DNA of 64,000 nt, from positions 13,268,807-13,332,806 of the forward strand of contig NC_079906.1 in NCBI RefSeq assembly GCF_024868665.1. The letters run 5' to 3'. The notes below the pieces were generated by a model that saw only the letters and a list, made by a program, of their open reading frames with translations, was not told the origin of the DNA and searched no databases. The position numbers and the translations under genes are program-made. The DNA comes from Triplophysa rosa. Its lineage: Eukaryota > Chordata > Actinopteri > Cypriniformes > Nemacheilidae. This document shows, piece by piece, positions 24,429-37,700 of the stretch. Numbering within the stretch: position 1 is the first letter of the stretch; every line of letters begins with the position of its first letter.

Positions 24429-27400
24429 GTCTAAGCAGTAGTAGGGGTTTCCTCAGATATCGGACCCTGTTCTATATGGCTCCTGAACTACGGTACAAAA
24501 ATATAAATCAAGTATTTTCCGTATCAGTGCATGCAGCTGGGATTTAGTTAATTTGGTACCGAGCAAAGGTCAGCTGAAACCAGCCCAACACATAAGAATG
24601 GTTTCCCCCAAACTGGGAATTAACTGGAAATCAGGCCGATGAGTGGAAAATAAAGGATGACAACTCTATTTCCTTCTTCAGCTCAAGAAACAGCTCAGCA
24701 AGCATGCCCGTGATATTACTACACTGTACGTTGAACCAATAACTTCAGATTAAAACCACTCCTCTATTATGCAGAACACTACAAACCAAACGTTGAATGA
24801 GAGTCAAAAAGTGCACAGTTAATAAGATTAGAGGTGCCGATTAAAGCAAGGCTGAGAGTTAGCGATGGAGCTATCGGGAGTTAGCAGACGAGGCCTTCCC
24901 TTTGCACAAAACGTGTTTAGTTTATATATTTGACGTTTCGGTTTTATATCTTAATATCGGATATGCACGAATGCGTTAAATGCATACGAGACTAAACTCA
25001 AAATATGTCAATTTAAAGAGAAACGAGCTTGGATTTTTCTGCTTTGCCTAGTTGATATGCTGTATGACAGCTCCGTCTGTCTGTATCGCCAGAGTACAGA
25101 TCCGACTGTCTCCTTCGTTTTCTTCTGGTCTCCTCCGTGTCGGTTGTTGTAAACACGACAGGTGGTTTTGTGGAGAGTGTACCAGGCTCTAACGGAGATG
25201 CAGATGTGTCGTCGCCGGGGGCTTGACAAGGAACGAGGCCGCGCCGGCCGGGTTGAATGTGCAACCGGCCTGACGTTGAGAGGAACACCGGGCGAACCGG
25301 AAAGTAGACAGAAGTCGCCTTGTAGTGTTCAGGAACGGAAAGTACGAGTGTCACCAGTAAGCATGAAACGATGCTCGCAGAGATACTGGCGCTCACGCGA
25401 TTCCAAGCACGAAAGTGCTATGAAAGCCCTAAAAAAGACAAACTCCAACCACCGAAAGACGCGAATATTCACTTTGCCTGTCGCTGTCAGAGCCGCGGTC
25501 CGGAACGGTTACGTGTCGTGACGTCAAATAAAATTTTCGCCATGGATCAGCTCAATTTATCGTTTTTGCTCTAAGAACAGACCGTGTGTGCCTCTTGTCG
25601 AGGCGCGCTCTCCCTCCTTCACCGCGAGCCGCTGAGCCTCGGGGGCGCGGTCACGGAGTTCCAGAGTGAGCCAGAACGGCAAGCCCTGATGGACGTCTGA
25701 ATCCACCAATCGCAGTGCAGCTTGACACAGTTAGTCACGCCCTTTAAAGCGCGTGTGCGAGATTTAGGAAGTGGGTGACGATGAGGCTGTAGTGAGAGGC
25801 TCAGACAGGGCCAAATTCTGACATCAGACAGCACGCGTTTAATATATAAAGACGACGAATTTAATTCTAACAAAGAAGCCCACATTTGAGAACTTTTACT
25901 TGAAATTAGCGCCACCTTAAAGCTCCATTTGTTCAATTAGTTAAATTCACATGTCTTTCATAGCAATAGGCAATGAAAACCCTCTTAATAGTACAAGAGA
26001 CGCCTAACATTTAAGTATGTGAGCCTCCTTAAACTAATTGTAGGCTTCCTAGAAGGGCTCAGTCTAGGGCCTGGATAATCTCAAGGGGACTATACGCAGA
26101 ACATAAATGCCAAGAGAGATGGAGTTCCCTGTTGCGTGTGTCAGTAAATATAGAGCAGCCGATCTATTCTCGTGTCTCCATTCAGGTCGCAGGTAAAGCC
26201 GTTGCCATGGCCACAGAGAACCTACCTTTAAATCCTCCAGTCATCGCTTCTTTTCCTGAGGGTCTCTGTGCGCCCCCTGCCGATTGAAACAAACTCCCTG
26301 TGACAGTGGGATTTCCATTAATTTTACGAATTAAATGCTGAGGGATGGACATAGTATCTCTTACTTCAAGCAAAACCTTAAAAAAAATAAAACCGTCAGC
26401 TGGCCATTATCCTGGACCACTTAAGTTTAAACCATTCATACAAAATCTCACACATTGACTGGTTTGTCACATCCTTTATTATTACATTAAAAGGATATGC
26501 TGTGTAGTGATTTGTTGGGCTTACATGAGCTATATAAATGGCATTTACTGGACTACCTACCCATCAGGCTAAAGACAGTCAAAAATAGTCAAAGCCTCTT
26601 TTCCTTAGAGAAACTGGGACAGAGGTGCATCATGGGAAATCAACCCACTGGAATAATGGATGTGTGAGTCTTTAGAGCTAATTTGAGTATATTTTAGTTT
26701 TTTCTGGTTACTATAGAAATCAACATAGTGAATTTTCACTGGAGAATATATGCTGTTTTTCCAGGCAAAACCCATTGACACATATTTATAGAAGCCCAGT
26801 AAATTGGAGGCACAATCATTCTGCTACTGTAGGAGGGATTTCACATATGTATTTTTGATGCTTTAGCTTGAATAACTGAATCATAACTCTCTGAGATAAT
26901 AACAACAAACCCCTATTATGACACATTAGTGGGCTGAGAGAAATCAAGTAATAAAGTAATAAACAACTTGAAAGTGTAAAAAGTTAAAAATATTCGTGAC
27001 AAAACAGAAGGCATTTCTCAAAAACAAGATGAACTTCACTGTAAAGGGATCAAGCGTGAAGAATTAAGAATGCAAAATAATTCATCATTTACCATTTAGA
27101 ATTTATTTCATAATATTAAACATTCATAGCATTCATAAAATAAGTACAATAATCCAGTTAAATCAGACAGTTATATCAGTCATATTATTGATTTCCATAT
27201 TTAATATATTACAGCATTTAAATATTAGGAATTCAAAAACCTTCTTAATATAGTCTTGTGTGCTAGAACTGTAGGAGAGTTGTTCTTACATGAATTCATA
27301 TGCAATAATGCATTATTGCGCAATGTAATTTACTTTGAGAATCCAATCACAGTGCCCCTAGCACTTCCACTTTAGGAAGATTTTTACAACAGTTAGAAAA

Positions 27401-28799
27401 ACAATCAGTCACAAAAAAATCATTCCTATTAAAGATTTAGCTGCTTTGTTCTATAAATGCTCTCCACGTCTTGATTCATGTTTTATACAACCAAACGACA
27501 GCATATTTGACATGTACATGTGAGATGAGATCCATTTTTAATGTAAGTGAGACACAGCAGAACATGTTTGACATGTGAAACAAACATCCAAACTATATCA
27601 CTTCTCTCTACATATTTTTTCACGCTGTATAGTTATGTGCCGGCCATATCAGTTCTGCACACATATCACAGATAGCAGAGTTATTTCAAACAGATCTTAA
27701 CTGCATGGCTCAATGACAATTTATAAAAATTCAACAATAATTTTTTTGTGTTTCTTGTATTAAAAATGTGCCACGGTCAGGAATAAAAAAACCTTTATTG
27801 ATTCACATTCATTGATAAAAATGCCTCTACAGCTTAGAAGCAAATCTCTGTAACAAACCCCCCCACCCCCTTGTCTGAATCAGAACAGTTCTTTTGAGTG
27901 AGGCGCATTAAATGTTTAGATGATGTGGAAAACTGACTTTAACAACTGAATATTTATTTAGAGCTACAAACCCCACGAGCACCCTAGCTGATCTCTCTAT
28001 AACCCTGAGGTCACAAAAGCAATTGTGAACATACCGTCATTTTAACAGTAACCATATTTTTACTAAGTAACATAGTCAACAAAACCAACACTGGTAAAAA
28101 TAAAGGAATGGGATATTACAGCCCAAGAAAGAATCAGCTATAAACAGCTTTTATATTTATATTTGTTTACCCAAAGAAATGGAACAGTCTCTTTAAAACA
28201 GTCAAACCTTAAGGAATTTGTAAAACAAACTTTTCATTCTCTCCTGTGTTTCTATATGCTTCTATAGATAGTCTGTTTAATCTCTATGCAGTGTCAAAGT
28301 TGCTTGGCAGACATTTTGAATCTTTCCACAGATTACCATCTCTTTAGGTTCAATTTGTTTTTCTGCCAATGCAAGGCAATATATATTCGAGTTGGAGTTG
28401 CTTGGTAACTGAGCTCAAAGCAAAGCGCAATGTCGCTGTTGTCCAGCAGGGGCAGCACTGCATCTCTAATAAGCAGGGACTGGACATAACAGAGCAAATT
28501 GCAGCTGTGTTCTATTACCGTGGCAACAGGGTTCATTATATCCCTCATTATAATTGCTACGGTAACATATGAATCATGCCCTACCATGCTAATACCTTTG
28601 AAGTATGGGTTACAGTCTTAAAACATTTTTTACAAAACATTTACAGTGCCATATTAAAGAACTTTAGGGTCAAAGTTCACATTGACCTCTTCTCTTAGAT
28701 TAATCATAATGAGTGTAGTTTTGTTGGCATGTAGTGCAGTCAGACATCCTTTGTCAGTACGAATTAGATATGGGCAATTGTGCATTTTGGGATTGACAG
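24429..28799. other. Intergenic region between prkar2a and mgll, with a CpG-rich stretch at 25000-25900
   Basis: 24429-24600 should hold the prkar2a 5' UTR. 25000-25900 is relatively rich in CG dinucleotides, with a full CRE at 25519-25526 and short open frames on both strands. One minus frame, 25396-25013, reads MSASISASIVSCLLVTLVLS, signal-peptide-like, but I do not recognise it. 26000-27790 is AT-rich with nothing I can name. 27790-28799 is probably mgll 3' UTR; TTTATT at 27793 would be AATAAA on minus. Confidence 0.5.
25519..25526. promoter_or_regulatory. Full cAMP response element palindrome upstream of prkar2a
   Basis: TGACGTCA, the consensus CREB site, in CpG-rich DNA about 1.1 kb upstream of the prkar2a ATG. 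Functional use is not shown; the same 8-mer occurs by chance and inside transposons elsewhere in the window. Confidence 0.3.
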
Positions 28800-31700
28800 C
28801 TAAAACCCATTAGGGGTAGGGACTCTCTCCAGAATCCATGTGCTCACCTCCTTTAAGACAGATTCAGCTGTGTCGGGTAAGTCATGATGTAGGGCATGGT
28901 AAGCTCCTTCATATACCTGTTTATCACACACAAATACAGATCTGTGGGTTAGCATGTACACTGAGAGAGGTATGCAAACATATCTCTAAGTATAGAACCC
29001 TTTTTTGTTAGGAAACATTGTGACGCATTTTCGTGGGCGGAGCATAGGTGGAGGCAGAAAGATTCCCCTGGCCGCTTTACTCACGCTAGCGAGCACGTTT
29101 TGATAGCTTGTTTTTTGACAATGACTGAAGAGAATACGATTTAATTTGAATATGTAAGGTCAGTTACAGCCCGGTACTGTGACTGTTGTTGAAAAAGTAA
29201 ACTTTAACGGAAGGAACCAGATTGGCCGACCTGTACACGCTCACTCAATAGATGGACGAACTGTCAGGATTACGTTACCTCCAGTTAAGGGGTCTGACAT
29301 CCACACATACCACATAGAGAAAGAAGCCAAGCGTGTATAGTCAAGCCAAACTGAGAGAGAATACATATTTAGTACTACTAACAGTGGCAAACGTTAGCAA
29401 ATGCAGCTTGAACACACACACCTGACACATAACATGAGCCTTCTCACTGTTCCCTCACCCGGGTTTCTACTAATACCCTTATGAATGCTGTAGAAACAGC
29501 GACAACAAACAGCTTTCTTTATGTTTAATCTCCGGTGGTTGGCTAACTGCTAGTTGTACAGCTAACAAAGTTAGCTTGTATATGCGCTAAAAAAAGGTTA
29601 ACGTTACGTGAAAATTAACTTAACTCAGATCCTGATTAGGTGGGGATACATTTCACTGTTTTCAGACACATACCCAAACTATTACCCATACCAACAAAAG
29701 ACAATAGTTTATTAGGTGATATAATGTGTGCACTGTAAATGCAAGCATCTTTGATGATCGTTTCTGTGAAGTCCGCTAATTTTATTGTGTTTAACTACAA
29801 CTGTCGTCGTTTTTTCTGGCAATGGCAGCTGGTATGTGTTAGCCCCGATTCACATTTCGTGTCTAAAACCGTGTGGAAACTATTCGGTTGTTTAGTCTGA
29901 TGTCACGCACCACCTTATATGGAAGGTCATATACCGTTTCTGGGTCCAAACGCTCAATAAGATGCTGTAAGCAAACAACAAAAAATGCTAATATATGTTT
30001 AGTTAATAGTCTGACGTCACGCACCACCTTATATGGAAGGTCATATACAGTTTCCGGGTCCAAAAAATGCTAATATATGCTCATGGCGAGCTGTAAAACT
30101 ATCAGAAAACCACGATCCTAACCTTTATCTTCTTAACCAAATCCCACATGGCCAGTCAGTGATTAATTTTTCATAATGTATTCAAATATTGATGTCGGAG
30201 ATTCCATAAGCCTGTATACTGTGAGTTAATAAATGCTCAGCGTAAATATGCGATATGAGTAAACAGTTCTCATTAACACTGTTTAAGCTGTAGCCCGCTT
30301 GAAATGAATAGACGCTTGGATCCGGAAACGGTATTCCTTACGTCACCACTTAACAACCGAATTTCCATCTCGATGTGGCGCCGACGCGCCTACAAAAATG
30401 TTCCGCGTCGCTCCCTATTTGGCACGGCTGCCACGTGTCTACATTTAAACTAACGAACTTGCACGCACAAAAGATGCGAAATGTGAATCGTCCCTTAGAA
30501 TGTCAGATTAGAGCCTTCACTCTATCGATTCTGACACTCAAAAACACAGCAAGATGATATTTTAAACTCCTTATGTATCCGACTCTGTGCTGATTTGTAT
30601 TGGCCGCCTCCAGTTTTCCCTCCAGCTAATGCCGTGAAGTAATCGTGACGTCGGCTCAAAAGGTGTCTATAGGAAGGGGTCAATACAAAATGTAAAAAAT
30701 ACAAAAAAATATTTTGATTAAGTACAAAAACTGCTTAGCTGTTGAACAACTGCTCAGCTATTCAAGGGTGGAATGTTGACCCAAATATGTTGTGGGCAAA
30801 TATGCTCCATATTGATTTTTTTATTTAATGTTTTATTTAATGTTATTATGTTTCATGCAATGTTAGCCTATTAGATGAGGTGCAATATAAATTTGTTATT
30901 AAACCTCTTTGTTAAACGTTATAATATCTTGTGCATCGTTCACAGCTAATTGTATGTATATGTTATTATTTACCATGAATTTGAATTCATTTTAATCAAT
31001 CCGTTTGGAACAAAGTACAAAAGAATACTCAAAGTGGTAAAATGCCCCTGAAATTAAGCAAGCGTGTAAGTGAGAATTTTATGACATACGTAAAATACAC
31101 GTAGACGCTGTACATATTATTTTTCAGGGGCAAATTTCTATGAGTGTGCATGATTCACCTTCATTTTTTTATCTGTGCTCTTGGCCTCATTATACATTAG
31201 ATGAGAACCTCTGATGTCACAAAGCTTGTCAGCATCGCCATGCATAATAAAGAAGGGCCATGTGATGTTGGACAGTTCTTTCTCAATGCGAGCGGCCGCA
31301 TTCATCAACTGCATTCCAAGTGAGACACACAGCCCTCCGTGATGATTTAGTTCATCTGTGTCATATGCCTCCACCTACAGAACAGAACAGGAAAAAATTC
31401 ACACATTGGGTGTTCACCTAATGTTCAAGATTATAGTTCAAGGTAACAGCTTCTTAGTTTGCACAAACATTATAAATGGCTAAAAAGGAATTTTAAAATG
31501 ATATCAGACTGTATTAGAGGCACATGTGTTTTTGTGAAAATAACAAAGTCAATCACTTAAAAAAATCATCATATACTATCATACTGCATGCTTTACTTTG
31601 AAAGAGTAGGTTTACAGTGTAAATACTCTTTAATCAGTAAACATTACAAACATCTCTAGTGGATTATCTACTTAACCCTATACAAACATATTCTCAGTGT

Positions 31701-34700
31701 GAAATATGCTTTACATGCACACACACTTACATGGCATATTTCTACAGAAGACCTTTTGCACAAATTCTACCTGTTTGGGATCCCGTGAAATCAATCTTGC
31801 GTCAATAGTGCCGAGAGAAAGCTTGGGAGCTAATCGGTTTAAAACTTTAGCCATAAAAACCTGCAAACATTCCAGCAACACACATTTTTAATTTTCAACA
31901 GCGAACCAAACACCTAAAAGCATTAGTGACAATGGATGTAACAATATCAAAATCTCACGGTACGATAATACCTCGGTGTAATGGCTGCGGTATAATATTT
32001 ATTGGGATATTTAAAAAGACAAATGAAGTCTTGGAAAAAGTGCCATAAGTGCTTAATAAACCATTATTGAACATTGCAATAATGTACAAATTAACCATGT
32101 CTTATCCTGTCCTCTTTTATCCTTATCCTTTAATCATAACTGTTGCTTTGAGGTATAGTATCATGAGACAGATCAAATGACTTAAAACTCTGCACCAGCT
32201 GGACCTTGACAGAGGTAATATCTATTATATTGTTTAACATTCTCATATGTTAAAGGCCCAGAAGACCTATCATTTCATACAATTGTGTGACCACGATAAT
32301 ATTGAGACAAATTTGCTATTGCGATACCATGAAATTGATAATAATGTTACATCCCTATTAATGACATTTTAATTAATTTTAATTTTAAAACTTTTTTTTT
32401 TTAGAATAATAAATGATGAAACAGCAACTGTTCACATCATATGCTGAGGGCCTAGACTGAAAGGTAGATGTTCTAAAAACTAAAAATGTCTAAAAATTAA
32501 ACTTGTTTTCTCAAAAGCAATGTTTTCATTAACAACCACAAATAACTGACAGATAACATTCACTTAAACAGTGTTTCCTTTCACAATCTTTATATTTGCA
32601 TAACACAGTAGCCCCAAAATGTATTTGGAAAAATAAGACGCTCCTAAAATGTAGCCCAAGTACAATGGCCAAACAAGACATCTTTCAAGAACAAGTTTGT
32701 TAGTTATTAGACTATTTCTGCTTGTCAAACACAAGTGAAACATGATGATGTTATAAAACTACATGGTTGTATTACCACTCAAGGGGACATAAATCCATTA
32801 AAATCACCTGAAGGGCAGTTGGTTAAAAGTCAAAATAAGAAATTAATGGGAACATAGTTCTTGAAAATGTCTAGCATTTTTGTTCATAGATGTCACTTAC
32901 ATGGAAACACAGCTTAAATGGCTGGATACATTTTAGGGACACTGTAAAATTTCAATACTTTCAAGCACTGATTTTATACATTTCAGAAAACATACGCTTG
33001 AATTAATCTCCAATGAGAAATGCAGATAATGATAGAACACATAAAAGGACAGCACTGCAGCTGTGATGGTGAGGACTGCTTTCGACAGCTGTTATTTGAA
33101 AGCTATTGTTAATTGATTAGGTTAAACAGCAGGGGGCAGCAGATCAAGCTGACAGCGTCAACTGCTTCAATCGAGAGCTCTTAGAAGGCAATTAGAAACC
33201 AACAACAGGAAAGAAAGTCACCGGATTGTGTTTAGTGGTAAGTGTAAGTCTTTTTACCTTGAAGGGTGTAGCAGACTCTGCGTTCATTTGAACCATGGGG
33301 GCTATAAGAACCACACCTGCAAAGTCCTGTGGTCTCTCACAGACAGTCAGAATAGAAATGGCTCCTCCCTGTAATGACAAATATATAAACAGGTTAACAG
33401 TGAGGTACACACGTCATAGACCCCTTACTCTCTTTTAATACAATATTTAAAAAATTTTAATTGAATATTTGTAGAACAAAATGAAAAATTAGCATGGATT
33501 CTTAATAAATTATATGCAACTTGGAATTCATTTTCCCTATACTATCATTTTAATAACAAACATTTACCTCACGCGGGTAAATTTGGGGAAGCATTTTCTG
33601 CCCTGTTCCCATGGTGTTTTTCTGTTCTATTATGAAACTCTTTATGAATATTCATGAGCAGAGACTGGGATTCAACAGAGGTGGAGAGATTAAAGGACAG
33701 TTCCCACCACATTTCTAAAAGACTCCAAATAAAGGGTCGTTTTAAGGTACACACAATCACATTTAATCTGGATATACAAACGCAGTCTAGAGACACAGAA
33801 CCAAATACAAACACTCAAAGGTTCAAAAAGGGGTGTTCTGTTTTGCTTTCATAAGGCAACTGCTTTTTAATTTTAATTTTTGCATCCCCGGGAGTAACTG
33901 AGAGAAAAGGTTCAGACACACATTTGACATTTTTCATTTTTCGGCTTTCCTTTCAAGTGTCAAGTCATTACAGGGTGCATTTAAGGTAAGTGGCCGAAAT
34001 ACACAAGTCTGTCATCTCAAATACAGTATACACACACTCCATCTGTTCTATAGGGACCGCAGACGGCAATGTTATGGTAATTTACTGAAGACCTATGACT
34101 GGGATTATATAAACAGCCTAACATTACATAAGAAACTAGTTCAGACAGACAAAGAGAGAGAGAGAGAGAGAATTCAGAAAGACATCTCATTATTTAGAAA
34201 GACACTCTGCTAGTGTGTGAAAAGACTAGGTACTCTGAATTTTCCCTGGACACACACATACATTTATATCATATAAATATCTCAGAAACATCACCATCAC
34301 AAGACACAGCTCAGATATACATCACAAGTATATATGGTTAGAACATCTTTTTTGCTTTGTAAGTATGCATCTGGCCTGTTTTATTAATAGCTCTTGAGTA
34401 AAAAGTGAATAGCTTCCATCTGTCAATTTGTTTATATTCAGTCGAGCACACACACTGAACATTGGATACGAACAAGTTTTCCTGGGGGCTCCACCCTATG
34501 AATCACTGACAGATTAAAACAACATAGAATAAATTCCATTTTATCAACAATTTTGGTTGGCTTTGAATACTTGTTAGTATGAAAGTCCAAGCAATTTACT
34601 TGTGCTGTAAGCATTATAACATTACTCTTGAGGTGTCTTTTTCTCAGAAAGAATGTCAATATTAACATAGGAAACATGTAAATGTTATATAGATGACATG

Positions 34701-37700
34701 TCCACATATCATTATTTTTTTTACTAATGACAAAAGACAACAAAACAGACAGGAGCGGCAAACAAATTGTTCCAAAAAATAGAAATATAAGTCAACTTGC
34801 CTGATGTGAGTCACAAAAAAAACAAGAACTACTTGTGCAAATTTTATATATTTCTTCAGTGATTATATGATTCATTTCAATTTTTTGTTGCAATGTCATT
34901 GTTTTCTGTTAAGTTTCAACAGCTATTACATTGCAAATGTTAAAATACAACAATGAAACTCAAACCGAAAGGGAGAGAGCAACCTGATCTTGCAGGAATT
35001 TGTAACTATTTTATGAGGTGGCTTATTTGTATGAATTCGTACATTGTGAATCGTACAAAAACGTATGGTTACTAGAAAAAAGCAATACTGAAACCCACTG
35101 GATCACTGGTGCGAAAGCAAATCGTACTAAAATGTACGAATGAGATTATTTTCCGAATGTACGAATTCATACGAATTAGCCAAAATTAGCCACATTGTGA
35201 AATAGTTTTGTTTTTGCTGTGAGATTGTGTTGTGTCATCTCTTTACTTATGGCAAAAAGTGAGGGCACTGATTAAAATGTATCATACCATTGAGTGGCCA
35301 ATGATGAAGACTGGCAGGTTGGGGTACCGCCCCTTCATAATGTCGATGTGCTGAAGGGAATCTCTGATGTAAGTCTGGAAGTTATTAATATTCATTCTTT
35401 CACCTTCACTCTGACCATGACCAACTGAGAGAGAGAGAAAGAGAGAAAAACACTAAGAACAAATATTTCCCATCATCCAATACTCTGCAATTCTGCTTTA
35501 CACAAAAAAGAGAACAGCTAAAAAGGCCTGCCACTCACAGCACCATGCCAGCACCCTACAAACAAGAGCTCATGAAATTTGAATGTACAAGTGACATGAA
35601 TTTAATCAAGTAATTAACACAAAATGAATGAAGGAACAAATGAAGAGTTTGGTTCCAAAATGAGATAACTGTTTTTAAAGAGTACATTCCTCAATATTTT
35701 TAAGGGCTTATTTTGGTTTATGGAGTGTCCGACAACAAGTTTATGTACATACATGATGTAAAAATACTATTATTTCGTAATAATAAGCAGTTTTTATTAC
35801 CTTACTTCTTGACTGACTCTCAAATGATTCGTTCTTCGTAAAATTTAATTTTAAGTAAAGACAAAAATAAAGAGTCACACTTACAGGTTGTGATTCGGTG
35901 GAGCTTACAGGTCCAAATAAAGTTGGTATTGCAACATCTTTTAAGGAAAGACGTTTAATGTATCCTGCAGTAAAGGCGCCAAGATTGATGAAGCAATCTT
36001 CGGTAAAATGACGCGCGCAAAGTAAAACGTTCGGTTTATACTCCTTTGGTGTCGTTTGAAAAATAAATAGTAACCATTTTTTCCTCAGAAGTTCTTCCTT
36101 TGGTAGTGAAAATAAGACTGACTTAGTTTCACTACATAGAACACAGCTTCTCTTAGACATGATGCACACGTCACGAACGAGCTAGTACAGTGTTTGGGGA
36201 GGAGAGAGTTAAGTTTTCGCAGTCAGTAGGCGGGGATTTTTCTAGTGACGTAGGTACATTGTGGTTAAAGATTCGGACAGGTCATGGCTTGTTCGCGTGA
36301 TTCAGAGTCGATTACCTTTTTTATAAGCTAATAACTTTGTTATTCGTTCACCTTCGGATTTACAACTTGGCAGATTGCTTACATTCAAACACGGCAAAAT
36401 TAAACACTTCATGAAATGTATTTTTTATGATCTCGAGGAATGTACTCTTTAAACATTTTCAAAAATCATCATGTTTTTATTGTGTTAGCTGTAATTTTAG
36501 CTGTAGTAATAGTTAGCTGTAATTTTTTAAGTTATTATGGCTTAAATCAAAACAAACCAACTGCAGTTTGATTGATATTAATTGGAATCCACAATAAAAA
36601 CAACATGATTTTCGAACAATTTTAAAAACGGAGTTATCTCATTTTGGAACCAAACTCTTCAAACAAATCGTTGCTGTCAGACTGAAAGCCTGCATTTCCA
36701 AAACTGCCACTTTTCAGGAAATGAAAAAACACTCTATGCTGTCAAAGTTGACAAGCTCTTTTCAATAACTGTTTTTGGTCAAACATTGAGTTTTTACACA
36801 CCTTTAAAAACCTTATTTACACATCCACTACATTAGGTCAAATGAAAAACTTTTTAAAACCCCACATAATTTTAACATTTCATTACTAACAAAAAAAAAT
36901 TAATAAAGAGAGAGAGAGAGAGAGAGAGTGGTTGCGTAATGGTTTCTGTTTGATGTATTTCAGCGGAGCCAATTACTCACAGTAAGACTCCAGACAGTCA
37001 AATCACACAACCCCAACTGCTAATCACAAGACAGATTGGTGTTTCTCTGTATGAATCATTTGTTACCATGGCACTGCCACAAAAATGTCTTTAACATTCT
37101 GTACACATAGCACTTGCTTTTTTCTATATTCTTCATGTTACATTTTCTGTAAATTCTTTCCCTTCTTCAAATGTGCCAGGGAGCCCTCATAGAGGAAGAG
37201 CCTTGTCTAAGAGCGCTTGTATAGGCTATAGTACCCATGTATTAAACATAAATAGACATTTGTTTTCATTGATTGTTGGGTTTTCGATACCAAACTGGAT
37301 GGTGCAACCTTGAATACGCCGCACCACCACCCCCCCCTACCCCCCCGGGCTCGTAGTAATCAAGGGCCCCAGCGCAATGGCCATTGGCCCAGTAGGTAAT
37401 CCATCCCTGCTTGTCACTCACCATGGTCGTGGGAGAACACCAGTATGCCATGTTGGGTGAGACTGTGAGCAATGTCGGCATATCTCCCACAATGTTCTCC
37501 TACTCCATGAGCAACAAACACCAGAGCCCTGATGCAGAGAAGCATGTTACTCACAAATACACCAATAAATTCTAACACACTCATACCAGAATGACATGTT
37601 ACACTCTTTAGTAGCATACAAACTGAAATCCAGAGACAGAAAAGGAAACAGAAAGAGAATTGGTTTCATTGGGTCCAAACTTGTGCCAATTTGGTGACCT

